Notes: generated by a model from the sequence alone, not told the origin. Shown: positions 42,260 to 51,884, counted from the first letter of the stretch. The stretch is 64,000 nucleotides of DNA from Ktedonobacteraceae bacterium (GCA_035653615.1 DASRBN010000033.1:186001-250000), one strand, 5' to 3'. A program made the numbers and translations.

Positions 42260-43636
42260 CTAATCTCCTTGCGCGATTTTTCTCATTATATCGTCTGTAT
42301 CTTCTGTTGCTTGATGCTCTGTGACTGAACCAGGGGCCATTGCCGGGACAATATGTCGCCGGTGGCGGGCGAGCAGGGCATCAATCGCTGCTGCCACGCT
42401 GCCGCTGCCCTCGCCGATCAATACAGCCACCGGTACGGCGGCAATCCCCAGCAGGGGCAGCAAGAGCCAGGCGAGTACGAGCATGACACCGGCCATACCC
42501 AGGTTGAGCAAAGCCGCCGCTCGTAGACGCTGGTGAACACGTAGCACACTGACGTAGACGCTGGTAATGGCATCTGGCACTGCTGAAATAGCTTCAATAC
42601 GTAAGACGATAGCGCCATGCGCCGCGTAGCTTTGCCCAAAGACGAGCAGGATATAATAGCCGCCCAGGAAACACAGCAGCATGCCCGGCGCTAAAATAAA
42701 GGCGATAATTTTCGCGCTGGAACGTACTTTATGCGCGAGGTCACCTGCGGCGTGCGACCCCTCCGCAAAGAGAGAGGTGGCCACCGCGGCCGAGCCTACG
42801 AGCAGGAAATCGCCCACGCGTGTTGCCGTGTAGTAATAGGCGTTATCCGCTGCTGATAGCCGTACCAGCACAAAAACAGGTAAAAGGTAGCCGGCGGCCT
42901 GGCCACCAAGGTTGATGAAATAATTGCCGGTAAGCGCCGAGAGCATGGAGCGTATCTGCCCGGCGATGCCCCGCAAGGCCAGGCGATAATCCCGTCCAAG
43001 GCGTGGCACCTGCACAGCGAATGCCGGAATAAGGGCGATTGCCATAGCCAGGACCGCTGCCAGAAAGATGCCAGATCCGCCAGCTGGCGCCAGCAGCAGG
43101 ACGGGCAGCGCGACAAGCGGTATTTTGAGCAGCGCAACGAGAGCATTGCGTATCAGCATATGCTGCGTGGCACGTTCGGCAACGAATGTCTGATCTAGCA
43201 GCGTGGAAACGCTCATCAACGGTATGCTGAGAATAAAAGCCAGCGCATACCCAGGATGCAAGATGATGATGGAGAATTGCGACGAGAAGAGCGGCAATGC
43301 CATCACAGCTATAATTCCGACGAGTAAACCCGCGACAATACCTGTAATCAATCCTGCATTCACTGTGAGCGACCAGGCAGTTCCATTTTTGCGACCGGGG
43401 AGCAGCTGTACGAGTGTAGGACCCATACCCATGTTGGCGAGCAGCGCTGCCAGCGTCATAGCCGAGATGAGCGCCGAACCCAGGCCAACGGCAGAGGCAG
43501 TGTAGAGGTGCGCGGCCAGTATCCAGAAGAAGTAACCGAGTACAGAGGTGGCGGTCCCTGTGCCGATGATATAGATACTGTTGCGCAGCAGGGAAAAGCG
43601 CTGTATCCAGGCCAGTAAGGAGCGTATCCCTTTCAT
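42260..43636 (-). CDS. Wzx-like flippase (MOP superfamily)
   Basis: About 458 residues and 12-14 predicted membrane helices, starting at the ATG at 43636 (AGGTGA six bases upstream); a GTG nine bases earlier is an alternative. It has the polysaccharide_synt/MATE-like pattern, for example 'YIIGTGTATSVLGYFFWILA' at the start and 'GSALISAMTLAALLANMGMG'. Such proteins flip undecaprenyl-linked oligosaccharides across the membrane. Together with the adjacent polytopic protein it suggests a Wzx/Wzy-type export route for the glycan. Confidence 0.85.
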   Translation of the reverse strand: MKGIRSLLAWIQRFSLLRNSIYIIGTGTATSVLGYFFWILAAHLYTASAVGLGSALISAMTLAALLANMGMGPTLVQLLPGRKNGTAWSLTVNAGLITGIVAGLLVGIIAVMALPLFSSQFSIIILHPGYALAFILSIPLMSVSTLLDQTFVAERATQHMLIRNALVALLKIPLVALPVLLLAPAGGSGIFLAAVLAMAIALIPAFAVQVPRLGRDYRLALRGIAGQIRSMLSALTGNYFINLGGQAAGYLLPVFVLVRLSAADNAYYYTATRVGDFLLVGSAAVATSLFAEGSHAAGDLAHKVRSSAKIIAFILAPGMLLCFLGGYYILLVFGQSYAAHGAIVLRIEAISAVPDAITSVYVSVLRVHQRLRAAALLNLGMAGVMLVLAWLLLPLLGIAAVPVAVLIGEGSGSVAAAIDALLARHRRHIVPAMAPGSVTEHQATEDTDDIMRKIAQGD

Positions 43637-43656
43637 GATCGTCACCTGTTACTGCG

Positions 43657-44439
43657 TTAATGCAGCCATAGCATGACATGGCGGTAGGGAGCTGCCGGCA
43701 TATCCACACGGTACAGCATGGCCTCTACCGTTGATGTATCCGTATGCTGAGCTTGCGGTAGCGCGAGCGTTACCTGCCAGTTCTGTCCCGACGCGAGCGT
43801 AATCAGAGGCCATTGCTTGACGATTTTGCCATCTTCATTTACGACAAGTCGGTATTGCATGGCCGTCTGCTCCATATTTCTCATGCCGATGCGCACAGCA
43901 CTCTTCGCGGAAACTCCGCTCCCCGGTAGTATCCACAGTTGAGTAAAGCCGGGACGTGGTTGTTGTTGTGCCCCAATAGTGGAGACAACAACTCCTCCGC
44001 AGAGGATAAGCGCGGCCAGCCCAAGCAATAGCCCTTGTCCAAAAGTGAAGGCAAGACCGCGTGGGGCCGATTCATCGGCCCGTAACCCCCCCTGAAACCG
44101 TTGTATAAGCGCAATCGCGCACGCGACAAGCGTGATGCTCCCTGAGAGGACCGCCCATGAATCGGCCTGTAAGCCGAATGGCGTCAGGTTAAGCAGCAAT
44201 CCACACACTATGGCGCATACCAGGCTAAGGCCCAGGCTCAAAACGAGGCGCTCGATAGCATTCAATGTCTTTTGCGAAAATAAGGCGCTGGTGAGCGCAT
44301 AGCCTGGCAGGATCAGCACCAGCGGCAATGTCAGGACGCGTAGCAGGTTGCCGGTTGGCGGTACTAACAATGCCAGCGCTATATCAGCAAGCGCGATTCC
44401 TATGACGATAAAGATATCGAGGTATCTCTGTTTCATCAT
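43657..44439 (-). CDS. DUF1616-type membrane protein
   Basis: 260 residues from the ATG at 44439, whose A overlaps the last base of the upstream gene's TGA; a TTG three bases earlier is possible. Four or five membrane helices in the first half (for example 'VLTLPLVLILPGYALTSALF') are followed by a C-terminal extracellular beta domain (about 175-260), the layout of DUF1616 proteins found near archaeal and bacterial glycan genes. A family C repeat at 44061-44086 encodes 'RADESAPRG' in frame between two helices. Confidence 0.75.
   Translation of the reverse strand: MMKQRYLDIFIVIGIALADIALALLVPPTGNLLRVLTLPLVLILPGYALTSALFSQKTLNAIERLVLSLGLSLVCAIVCGLLLNLTPFGLQADSWAVLSGSITLVACAIALIQRFQGGLRADESAPRGLAFTFGQGLLLGLAALILCGGVVVSTIGAQQQPRPGFTQLWILPGSGVSAKSAVRIGMRNMEQTAMQYRLVVNEDGKIVKQWPLITLASGQNWQVTLALPQAQHTDTSTVEAMLYRVDMPAAPYRHVMLWLH
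44061..44086. repeat. Repeat family C fragment inside the DUF1616 gene
   Basis: GTGGGGCCGATTCATCGGCC followed by CGTAAC; in frame, in the loop between membrane helices. Confidence 0.7.
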
Positions 44440-46682
44440 CAAGTACTCCCTGGAAAAGTTTTCCGTCTATCGTACTCGTTTGTCCCCTGTTTGGGGAAAG
44501 ACGGTTTGGGTACCGGAACGGGCGTCGATGGAAGCGGCTGGCCTGAAAGAGTGCCATTGCTGATCTGTTCTACATCGTAGATGATGATGTCGCCGCTATC
44601 AAAGATGCGACTGACACCCGGCACAACATCGAATTTTTCAAGCGCTGCCCGGTCAATGGGTTGTGTATAGTGCTGAGCGTCAGGCTCACCGTTGTTGAAG
44701 TAGGTTCCTGTCTCAGGCAAAGCCGTGCTGAGGCGCAGGTCAACAACGAGGTACTGAATATGATCCTGGCGCAGTATTGTCACGACGCCTGTACCGAATT
44801 GAGCAGAGAGGAATACCCACGATACAGCGATAGGGGCGCTGCCGGATGTTTCCGCGAACTGCCGTCCATAGGTTGCCATAAGCTCTGTGTTGTCGCGGTC
44901 GCTGGCAACAATATGTCCAGGCCCCAGATACGTATTCGTCCATACAGCCGCGGTAATACCTTCCGGTTCAATGGAACGATCATCGGCGGATACCTGGTAC
45001 GGGCCTGGCAGAAAACTACCCGATGAACCGGCCCCCATAGCAAGCTGACCAACGAATAGCACAGCAATCGCGTATACTGCCAGCGTCGCGCGTCCCCAAC
45101 TGGGGGTGCCCAGAATCAGAAAACGCCGCGCTGCCACCGCCAGAACGAACGCTATTGCTACGAACAGAAACTCTGTTGATCGACTTGCTACCTCCGCTCC
45201 TGTTTGCGTCAGATGCAGTATCAAGATGCCCGGAAAGGCAAATACCGCGCAGGCCAGGGCGAGGGCAAAGGCATTGTCGCGATAACGCCGCCAGGTCGCG
45301 AACAGCCCAAAAGGAAGCCCCAACAGGATCAGCAGTAACGAGGCATACACCATCAAGCGTTCCCACGGCGGCGCTCCAGTCGAAGCAGTGCTTTGAAAGG
45401 GCTGTCGCGCCTGGCTATGATGAGCCACTATCTGTACCAGCTGGCTTAGCGCCCCGGTAACATGTGGAGTCAGGTACGCCAGGGCAGCGCCTCCTGTATA
45501 GACCAGCCAGGCCGTTGTCAGTACCAGGCTCACCAGTACTATTCCACCCGGGCTTGCCTGTACCTGTAATCCAGCGCGGGCCGATAAATCAGCGCTGGGC
45601 GCGATCAATCGGCCCCTACGCGCCGCCGTGGGATGTCCCGCTCTCCACAGCAGCAGAAATACCACCGTCCAGACAACGAGAAAACCCAGCAGCATAAACG
45701 AGGTGAGATGGTGCGTCACAACTACCGCACCTATTCCCAACCAGGCCGCTATCGTGAAACCCGGGCGTGGTTGCATCGAAGTATCTCCGCGGCGAACCAC
45801 GAGGAACAACACAAATACGGCAAGTGATAATGCCAGGGACTCGTATGCGAAGATCGAGTCGAAGAACACGAAGTTTGGATTCGTCATGTACAGCAAGGTG
45901 GCAATTCCCGCTATCCACATGGAACTGCTAATACGTTCATAGATCAGGTAAAGAGACGGGACGAATACCAGCCATGCCGTACCAATGAGCACACTTCCGG
46001 CAACGAAAATAGAAAGCCCTGTAAGACTGCTCAGCGCGTTGGTAACAATCTCAAGCCCGGGATAAAAGGCGCTGATCGGCAGCAGTGGATTCGCGGAAAA
46101 AAGGTGCCCGCTCGCGGCAATATCCTGCGCCGTTCGCACGTGTAAGAACTCATCATAACCGGCGAAATACAGCGGGTACTGTAAAACCTGGACAAAATAC
46201 AGGCTGATTGCCAATACAACAAGAAGGCCAACCCGCTCTCGTCTTGCCGGTTTTTGAGAGAGTAAGCGCGCCGCGACCGGCAGAAAAATCGCTATCAGCC
46301 CGAACCAGAACAGCGGCTCGCCCCATGCTGCGGAAATGCGCCCTCCCTCGTATGCCAGGGCCACCAGGAATACTCCAATGGCGCACGTTACTGATAATAC
46401 CGGCAACCATCCCCACTCCCTGGCTATCGCTTTGCTCCGCAAGGCTTTTAGATTGACATCTGTAACTGGGAGATAGCGGATGCGTATCATATCAGCCATC
46501 TCTCGCTCTGCCACTGGAGACGTGCTATCCTCTGCCTGGGCTTTTGCCCGCGTATGCTCTGGCGCAATGTGTTCACCGCAGCCAATGCAGAAGTGCGCGC
46601 CCGGCAATAGCGGTTCGCTACAGTGAGGGCAAAATACTTTATCTGATGGGTTTTCACTCCCTACCGGTTTCGCTATTTCCAT
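44439..46682 (-). CDS. Zinc-ribbon polytopic membrane protein, possible polymerase or glycosyltransferase
   Basis: 747 residues. An N-terminal zinc ribbon, C-x2-C-x10-C-x2-C (FCPHCSEPLLPGAHFCIGCG, about 18-37), is followed by a large block of some 13-14 membrane helices (about 90-560) and a C-terminal soluble domain (about 570-720). The membrane part, with an acidic loop after the first helices (YDEFLHVRTAQDIA), resembles dolichyl/undecaprenyl-phosphate sugar transferases (GT-C) or O-antigen polymerases. That loop contains Asp/Glu residues as in GT-C active sites. A family C repeat encodes 'RRGRLIAPSADLSARAG' in a loop. Fusion of a zinc ribbon to such a protein is unusual. Confidence 0.75.
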   Translation of the reverse strand: MEIAKPVGSENPSDKVFCPHCSEPLLPGAHFCIGCGEHIAPEHTRAKAQAEDSTSPVAEREMADMIRIRYLPVTDVNLKALRSKAIAREWGWLPVLSVTCAIGVFLVALAYEGGRISAAWGEPLFWFGLIAIFLPVAARLLSQKPARRERVGLLVVLAISLYFVQVLQYPLYFAGYDEFLHVRTAQDIAASGHLFSANPLLPISAFYPGLEIVTNALSSLTGLSIFVAGSVLIGTAWLVFVPSLYLIYERISSSMWIAGIATLLYMTNPNFVFFDSIFAYESLALSLAVFVLFLVVRRGDTSMQPRPGFTIAAWLGIGAVVVTHHLTSFMLLGFLVVWTVVFLLLWRAGHPTAARRGRLIAPSADLSARAGLQVQASPGGIVLVSLVLTTAWLVYTGGAALAYLTPHVTGALSQLVQIVAHHSQARQPFQSTASTGAPPWERLMVYASLLLILLGLPFGLFATWRRYRDNAFALALACAVFAFPGILILHLTQTGAEVASRSTEFLFVAIAFVLAVAARRFLILGTPSWGRATLAVYAIAVLFVGQLAMGAGSSGSFLPGPYQVSADDRSIEPEGITAAVWTNTYLGPGHIVASDRDNTELMATYGRQFAETSGSAPIAVSWVFLSAQFGTGVVTILRQDHIQYLVVDLRLSTALPETGTYFNNGEPDAQHYTQPIDRAALEKFDVVPGVSRIFDSGDIIIYDVEQISNGTLSGQPLPSTPVPVPKPSFPKQGTNEYDRRKTFPGST
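45578..45620. repeat. Repeat family C inside the polytopic membrane protein gene
   Basis: GGGCCGATAAATCAGCGCTG then GGCGCGATCAATCGGCCCCTACG, an inverted arrangement of the C motif, read in frame in a loop between membrane helices. Confidence 0.7.
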
Positions 46683-46694
46683 GCGTTCTTTGCC

Positions 46695-47948
46695 TTAATT
46701 GCCTGTTGCCGGGGCGGCTGCTTTTTGCAGCAAACCCTTGTACACATGCTCGATACGTGGTACAACCGTACTGGCCTGAAATCTGTCAACGTTCCGTAGC
46801 GCGGCTTCTCCCATGCCCTTACGTACACCGGGATCGGCAAGCAGGCGCCTGATGGCCTGTTGTAGGGCAGGTGCGTCGCCAGGCTCTACCAGCAGGCCAG
46901 TTTCGTCGTGTGTCACCAGTTCTGCCAGGCCGCCAATGCGGGAGGCAATCACCGGACTCCCTACCGACATCGCCTCCATCACTACCGTGGGGCAGGACTC
47001 CGGCCCGACCGACGGCAATATCGCAATGAAGCAGCGACGCAACGCCTCTATGACGGCCTGGCGAGGCCAGTCCTTAAAAACAAACACATTGCCAGGACAA
47101 TCTTTGCTTAGAACCGGCCAGTCCGATGTTTCATAGCCGATGAGAACGAGTGGAGGCGCATCACTGAGCCCGGCGTAAGCCTTCAGCAGGACATCTACGC
47201 CTTTCTGCCGGTTGAAAGCCCCTACAAAAAGCAGGTAGGGTTCGTTGGGGAGCTGCGCGGCGTAGGACGTAGTGTCACTCCGCGCTACACCAATATCATC
47301 GGGTATAAAGTTGGAAATGACCTGGAAAGGTAATCGCTGCGCTGCCAGGCCATTGCCCAGTGCCACCGCCTGGCTCACGGGAAGGAACATATCGACAAGA
47401 CATCTTCTCACCTGTCCCATGACGCGATCAGCGAGTACCGTAGGCACACCTTTCCCCGGCCCGTAATACTGGATGCCGCAGCGCAGGCACTTTGAAAGCC
47501 CAGGCCCATTACAGATTGAATCGTTCAGGAGCAGCGTCGTTTTCACACACACCAGGTCATAGTTATGCAGTGTCACTACCAGCTTCGCGCCGCTCCATAG
47601 CTTCAGCGGCAGATAGGAATAGACGAGCCAGTTATGAGCGTGTACGATCTGCGGGCGTCCATCGCGGATGATCTGCCTCAATGCCAGCGTCACTTCTGGA
47701 TCGGGAAACGGCGGCGCGTATTGTCTCCCGCTATCTCTGAAGAGCCACGGTAAGCGACGTGTTGAGGAGCGAACCCGGTACACCTTTACTCCCGCGTCCA
47801 TCTCGAATGCGGCCAGCCCGGTATGCCATAGCGTCACTACGGCTACCTCGTGCCCGCGCGCCGCAAGCTCAGTACTCAGTGATCGCACGTGTATCGCTCC
47901 TCCTCCAATTATTGGCGGGTAGAACTGCGTGAGCATCATGATACGCAT
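46695..47948 (-). CDS. Glycosyltransferase family 4
   Basis: 417 residues, GT-B fold. The N-terminal 'LTQFYPPIIGGGAIHVRSLS' holds the Gly-Gly loop, the donor domain has 'YLLFVGAFNRQKGVDVLLKA', and the Glu motif is 'PSVGPESCPTVVMEAMSVGS', followed by 'PVIASRIGGLAELV'. An intermediate Cys-rich segment (VCVKTTLLLNDSICNGPGLS then KCLRCG) is common in this subgroup. The gene's 5' end overlaps the 3' end of the neighbouring GT4 gene by 13 bases, so the two are coupled. Confidence 0.9.
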   Translation of the reverse strand: MRIMMLTQFYPPIIGGGAIHVRSLSTELAARGHEVAVVTLWHTGLAAFEMDAGVKVYRVRSSTRRLPWLFRDSGRQYAPPFPDPEVTLALRQIIRDGRPQIVHAHNWLVYSYLPLKLWSGAKLVVTLHNYDLVCVKTTLLLNDSICNGPGLSKCLRCGIQYYGPGKGVPTVLADRVMGQVRRCLVDMFLPVSQAVALGNGLAAQRLPFQVISNFIPDDIGVARSDTTSYAAQLPNEPYLLFVGAFNRQKGVDVLLKAYAGLSDAPPLVLIGYETSDWPVLSKDCPGNVFVFKDWPRQAVIEALRRCFIAILPSVGPESCPTVVMEAMSVGSPVIASRIGGLAELVTHDETGLLVEPGDAPALQQAIRRLLADPGVRKGMGEAALRNVDRFQASTVVPRIEHVYKGLLQKAAAPATGN

Positions 47949-49081
47949 ACCGGCCTCCGCGCTATTGTCTCGTAAAGGGCCAGGAGGCTACTGGCACAGG
48001 CATCCCATGTCGGTAACTCGACATCCCCCGGCTTGAGGGGATTGCGCAGCTGATCAACGATTGCCCTCGCCACTTCCTGGGGCGTGCTATGTAAAGGAAT
48101 ACCATATGTCAGGTCACGATTGATCAGCTCGCGCAATGCTGATGTGCTGGCAACCAGTACTGGACGCCCCAGCGCCAGTGCCTCCATTACCGCGATACCC
48201 TGGGACTCGTACTCACTGAATAACGTAATCAGGCTTGCTCCTGCAAGCAGCGCGGCCATGCCCTCCCGGTCCTCAGCAGAAACGGGCCGTATTTCTACAT
48301 ACTTATCAACCTTGAGGCTCCTGGCAATTTTTCGCAGCGTTGACTCGTAAGGTCCCGTCCCTACTATACGCACCCGCGCATCTGGAATCTCCGCCAGCAC
48401 TCCCGGCAGCGCCTCGATCAACCGCTGGTGCCCCTTATACCGTTCCAGCCGGCCAATTGAAACAATGAGAGAATCTTTTCGCCCACCCTCTGTAGGGACA
48501 ATGTCTCGTACCTGTCCTGTCTCCTCGCACAAATACGCCCCATTTGGAATGATAACGAACTGCTCCTTTGGCAGCCGCAGCCGCTCCTGAAAGAAATTGG
48601 CCTCAAATTGTGAGACGGCGATCAGCTTATGCGCGCGTGCCAGCAGTGGACGCAGCGTCTTGTAGTGTATGCCCCGCAATGCTTTGCGCAGGCCCGAAAC
48701 ATCTCCCCCACTATGAAAGGAGAGTACGAACGGCATATTGGCCCGCCATGCGCCCAGCATCGCCAGTGGAGGAACCAGGTTATGATAGCCCTGGCAGTGG
48801 ACGAGATCCCAGCGTTCCTGACTGATGAAGCGATAGATGCCGGGCGCGAAGAAGTAATCCTTCTTCTCCGGCCATGCCCGTACCCTATAGGTGCGTATGC
48901 CCTCGGACTCCTCAAAGGCAGGCAGCTGTCCGCTCACATCCGTCGTCAAAACCGTAACCTCGACGCCGGCCCGTACCAGGCGCCTGCCAACCTCATAGAC
49001 ATGTGTCTCAACCCCTCCTGTATAGGGAATGTAACGGCAAGCGACCATCAGCACGCGCAGTGGGCTAAATGCGGTGGGCAT
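47936..49081 (-). CDS. Glycosyltransferase family 4
   Basis: 381 residues, GT-B fold. 'CRYIPYTGGVETHVYEVGRR' opens the acceptor domain, 'IVSIGRLERYKGHQRLIEAL' begins the donor domain and the Glu motif is 'LFSEYESQGIAVMEALALGR'. It is likely to act on the same glycan as the other transferases. A family A repeat (48491-48518) encodes 'GQVRDIVPTEGG' just ahead of the donor domain, lengthening the interdomain linker. Confidence 0.9.
   Translation of the reverse strand: MPTAFSPLRVLMVACRYIPYTGGVETHVYEVGRRLVRAGVEVTVLTTDVSGQLPAFEESEGIRTYRVRAWPEKKDYFFAPGIYRFISQERWDLVHCQGYHNLVPPLAMLGAWRANMPFVLSFHSGGDVSGLRKALRGIHYKTLRPLLARAHKLIAVSQFEANFFQERLRLPKEQFVIIPNGAYLCEETGQVRDIVPTEGGRKDSLIVSIGRLERYKGHQRLIEALPGVLAEIPDARVRIVGTGPYESTLRKIARSLKVDKYVEIRPVSAEDREGMAALLAGASLITLFSEYESQGIAVMEALALGRPVLVASTSALRELINRDLTYGIPLHSTPQEVARAIVDQLRNPLKPGDVELPTWDACASSLLALYETIARRPVCVS
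48491..48518. repeat. Repeat family A copy inside a GT4 gene
   Basis: TGTAGGGACAATGTCTCGTA then CCTGTCCT, a diverged copy of the family A unit, read in frame. Confidence 0.65.
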
Positions 49082-49102
49082 CCCTGAACCTCTCTTTCAT
49101 CT

Positions 49103-50128
49103 TTACCTGCTCCGTAGGGGCGTACCCTTGTGATCGCCCGCTACACCCTTATCCTCGTGCTCACCTGTCCCACTCGACTGCTCGCGCTCCTGCTGGCCCA
49201 TCTCCAGCTCGCCCGGCTCTCCATAGCCCCAGCAGGCCAGGTCGCGCTGGAGTAAATCCTGCAACCTCTGCACATCTCCGGCATAGTGTGCCCGGAGTTG
49301 CGCTTGAATCTGGGAGTCCATCGAAACGCGTTCTACCGACATGCCGATAAGTTTGCTGGCCCAGGCCTTGCGTAGATGGAGTGGTATCAAGGACTTGATG
49401 CGTTTCTCCAGGCCGTTAGGGTTGAAGATGAATCTATTCAGGGGCGTGTAGAGCTTGCGCGACTTCGGCATCCCGGAAAGGTTGTAGCGCACTGAAGTAT
49501 TGATGGGCACATCTTCCTTTACCCCCAGGAAAGTAAATACATCCCGCAATGCCTGCGCGGGATTGGTGTAAAATTCCTCGTACAGCAGCACTTTCACCTG
49601 CTGCTCCCCAAATACCTCCACGTAGTGACGAACATGCTCGTAATAGAAGCTCAATGCTTTATATCGCCACATCGGCTCGAAGCCCTTTAGCTTGCGCTCT
49701 TCCTCCCGCTCTAAACCTTGCTCGAGGCTTAACGTTTCGCGGCCATCACGTGCCAGGAACATGTAAGCGCTGTGGGTTCGATCTACTGGCTCGCGTAAGA
49801 GCATGATGATCCTGGCATCAGGAACCGCCTGTGCAATGCGCTCGGCAGTGCCGGGCAGATGAAGGTAAAAAGCTGAAGATTCGCCGATCGCCTTCTTTCC
49901 TGCAGCGCCGGCAAAAAGTTCAGCATAGGCATCCGCGTCTCGCACCAGCAGGTTTCTTATGCCCTCATCCCCCGGCCCCGTACAAGGCGGAAATTGGTCG
50001 GCGGCAAAATAGTGCGACTCTTTTCTCGTTGTAATGAAGATTTCGGGATGCTGGGCAAGATATTGATCGAGAGATGTCGTCCCCGACCTTGCCGCTCCGA
50101 TAACGAAAAAGTTTGGCAGCATTTTCAC
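49103..50128 (-). CDS. PAPS-dependent sulfotransferase
   Basis: 341 residues, starting at GTG (50128) behind a GGAAGGAGAG site. The 5'-phosphosulfate loop is 'VIGAARSGTTSLDQYL' (about 9-24). The 3'-phosphate-binding element is 'IIMLLREPVDRTHSAYMFLA' (about 107-126) with Arg and Ser. These are typical of Sulfotransfer_1/3 enzymes that sulfate carbohydrates. The APS kinase gene at 55814 would supply its donor PAPS. The last residues (about VAGDHKGTPLRSR) are encoded by a family B repeat that also brings the stop-proximal sequence. Confidence 0.88.
   Translation of the reverse strand: MKMLPNFFVIGAARSGTTSLDQYLAQHPEIFITTRKESHYFAADQFPPCTGPGDEGIRNLLVRDADAYAELFAGAAGKKAIGESSAFYLHLPGTAERIAQAVPDARIIMLLREPVDRTHSAYMFLARDGRETLSLEQGLEREEERKLKGFEPMWRYKALSFYYEHVRHYVEVFGEQQVKVLLYEEFYTNPAQALRDVFTFLGVKEDVPINTSVRYNLSGMPKSRKLYTPLNRFIFNPNGLEKRIKSLIPLHLRKAWASKLIGMSVERVSMDSQIQAQLRAHYAGDVQRLQDLLQRDLACWGYGEPGELEMGQQEREQSSGTGEHEDKGVAGDHKGTPLRSR
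49112..49141. repeat. Repeat family B copy at the sulfotransferase 3' end
   Basis: CCGTAGGGGCGTACCCTTGT then GATCGCCCGC; it encodes the terminal residues of the sulfotransferase. Confidence 0.7.
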
Positions 50129-50149
50129 TGCGCTCTCTCTCCTTCCCTG

Positions 50150-50986
50150 CTAGAGCGCGACCCAATTGCCGCGCAGTCTTCCATACACGCTGCGAACTTG
50201 CCGCCGCACGTCACTTCGCACTCGTTTAAAAGAGGATGCGATCAGCGGCCCGTGACCCCTTGAAAGAGCGGCGTCGAGCGCCTGCGTGCCGGTATCCGGC
50301 CACACCATCAGGCGGGCCAGCGCGTAAGGATCGTCATCAAGCGAACTCAACGCTCGTCCAATCGCGCAGGCCGAGGCAAAACCGGCTTCCCGCACAATGT
50401 GCTTTACGCGCGGCGTGTAATATCCGAATGGATAGGCAAAGCTTGACACTTGCAGACCGAGTTGATCTTCCAGCAGGTTTTTAGAGCGCACGACTTCATC
50501 GCGTATGCGAGAAGAGGAGAGCATATCCAGTTGCGGGTGCGTATGGCTATGCGCGGCGCATTCGATCCCCTGTTCGCTGATCTCGCGCAGTTGCTCCCAT
50601 GCCAGCACCGGGCGGTTTCCCTCTCCAATATGTTGCAACCAGCGGCTCGTTCCCCCAACGAACGCCGTTGCGACATAAAGGGTGGCCGTGAAGCCATAAC
50701 ACTGGAGGGCCGGAAGCGCGTGTGTATAAAAATCCGCGAAGCCGTCATCGAATGTCAAAATCACGCACCGCTCTGGTAGCCTCTCATCTCCTGCCATGGC
50801 CCGCACAAATTGCGAAACGGTCATTGAAGTGTAGTGATGTTGGGCAAGAAACGAAAGATGTGCATCAAACGTCTCTGGCCGTACAACGCAGGGCTTAAAT
50901 CTGGGGCTTGCCTGGCGTGAAATGCTATGAAACATAAGAATTGGTATGTTTTGTTTCTTCGTGGATAGAACCACTTTTACCCTCAA
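50150..50986 (-). CDS. Polysaccharide deacetylase (NodB/CE4 family)
   Basis: 278 residues with the CE4 motifs: catalytic and metal Asp pair in 'LTFDDGFADF' (about 76-85), metal His in 'AAHSHTHPQLD' (about 147-157) and 'FAYPFGYYTPRV' (about 184-195). It removes N-acetyl groups from hexosamines. There is no signal peptide; the start is probably the TTG at 50986, with a GTG four codons later as an alternative. A cytoplasmic deacetylase could expose free amines for N-sulfation or aminoacylation by the neighbouring enzymes. Confidence 0.87.
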   Translation of the reverse strand: MRVKVVLSTKKQNIPILMFHSISRQASPRFKPCVVRPETFDAHLSFLAQHHYTSMTVSQFVRAMAGDERLPERCVILTFDDGFADFYTHALPALQCYGFTATLYVATAFVGGTSRWLQHIGEGNRPVLAWEQLREISEQGIECAAHSHTHPQLDMLSSSRIRDEVVRSKNLLEDQLGLQVSSFAYPFGYYTPRVKHIVREAGFASACAIGRALSSLDDDPYALARLMVWPDTGTQALDAALSRGHGPLIASSFKRVRSDVRRQVRSVYGRLRGNWVAL

Positions 50987-50998
50987 TCGTCTCGTCCT

Positions 50999-51024
50999 GT
51001 AAGGACAGCGGCTTGTCCCTGTCC
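50999..51024. repeat. Repeat family A copy upstream of the deacetylase gene
   Basis: GTAAGGACAGCGGCTTGTCC then CTGTCC, in the short gap between the GT2 and deacetylase genes. Confidence 0.65.
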
Positions 51025-51062
51025 CCCATTGGATTGTTAAAATTCATCAGGAAAACGGGTCG

Positions 51063-51884
51063 TTATTGCGTTATGCTGATTGGTTCCGTTGCGCTATGAC
51101 CGTTCCAGGCATTGGCCTCATGCTGGAGCGCGCGAGCCATGCGGACAGATCGGATAACCGAGTGCCCATTTGCCCATTCCGACATAATCATTTTCAGCAC
51201 GCGCCAGCCGTCCTTTACGACATGAAAATGGCTGGTGCCGTAGATGCGCGCATGCTCGTAGCTGGGCACCTCTACAATCTCCAGGTTGGCCTTGCAGGCG
51301 CGCAAGTGAAGCTGCGCTTCAATTTCAAAGCCATTGCAATCAATATCGAAGTAATCAAGGCAATCTTTCCAGAAAGCGTTGAAGCCACAGAACATATCCG
51401 TGAAGCGAATGCCAAAAAGCCGGTTGGTGATTGAGATCAGCACGCGACTCCCGTAACGACGCAGCGCGGTAATATCCGCACTGCCGCCATTACCGATGAA
51501 ACGCGAGCCTTTCGCCAGGTAGGCTCCCGCGTGCAAGGCCGCGATAAAGTGCGGTAATTCCCTGGGATCGCTCGAACCATCGGCATCCATCATCACGATA
51601 ATATCGCCGGTTGCCGCCTTAAAACCCACCTGTAACGCCGCGCCCTTGCCGCGCCCATTCGTCGTTCGCAAGATACGAATGGTTGGCAACACCGCGACAG
51701 CTACTTCTTCAGTATCATCGGTCGAATGGTCATTTACGAGAATGACTTCATGAACCCAGCTGGGAAGCTGTGGTAACAGGTGCTGTAAATTCCTTGCCTC
51801 ATTATGTGCCGGAATGACAATGCTTATGCGCGCGTTTCCATCTTTGCCCTTCTGGCTCAGAGAACCCGCAGCTACGACTTCCAT
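51063..51884 (-). CDS. Glycosyltransferase family 2 (DPM1/DPG synthase-like)
   Basis: 273 residues from the ATG at 51884; an upstream frame to 51944 overlaps the leader. It is a single GT-A domain: 'ISIVIPAHNEARNLQHLLPQ', 'VILVNDHSTDDT', and the DxD motif 'VMMDADGSSDP'. It has no membrane helices. The layout fits polyprenyl-phosphate mannose/glucose synthases. It would make the lipid-linked sugar used by a GT-C enzyme such as the neighbouring polytopic protein. It is the promoter-proximal gene of the minus-strand block. Confidence 0.88.
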   Translation of the reverse strand: MEVVAAGSLSQKGKDGNARISIVIPAHNEARNLQHLLPQLPSWVHEVILVNDHSTDDTEEVAVAVLPTIRILRTTNGRGKGAALQVGFKAATGDIIVMMDADGSSDPRELPHFIAALHAGAYLAKGSRFIGNGGSADITALRRYGSRVLISITNRLFGIRFTDMFCGFNAFWKDCLDYFDIDCNGFEIEAQLHLRACKANLEIVEVPSYEHARIYGTSHFHVVKDGWRVLKMIMSEWANGHSVIRSVRMARALQHEANAWNGHSATEPISITQ

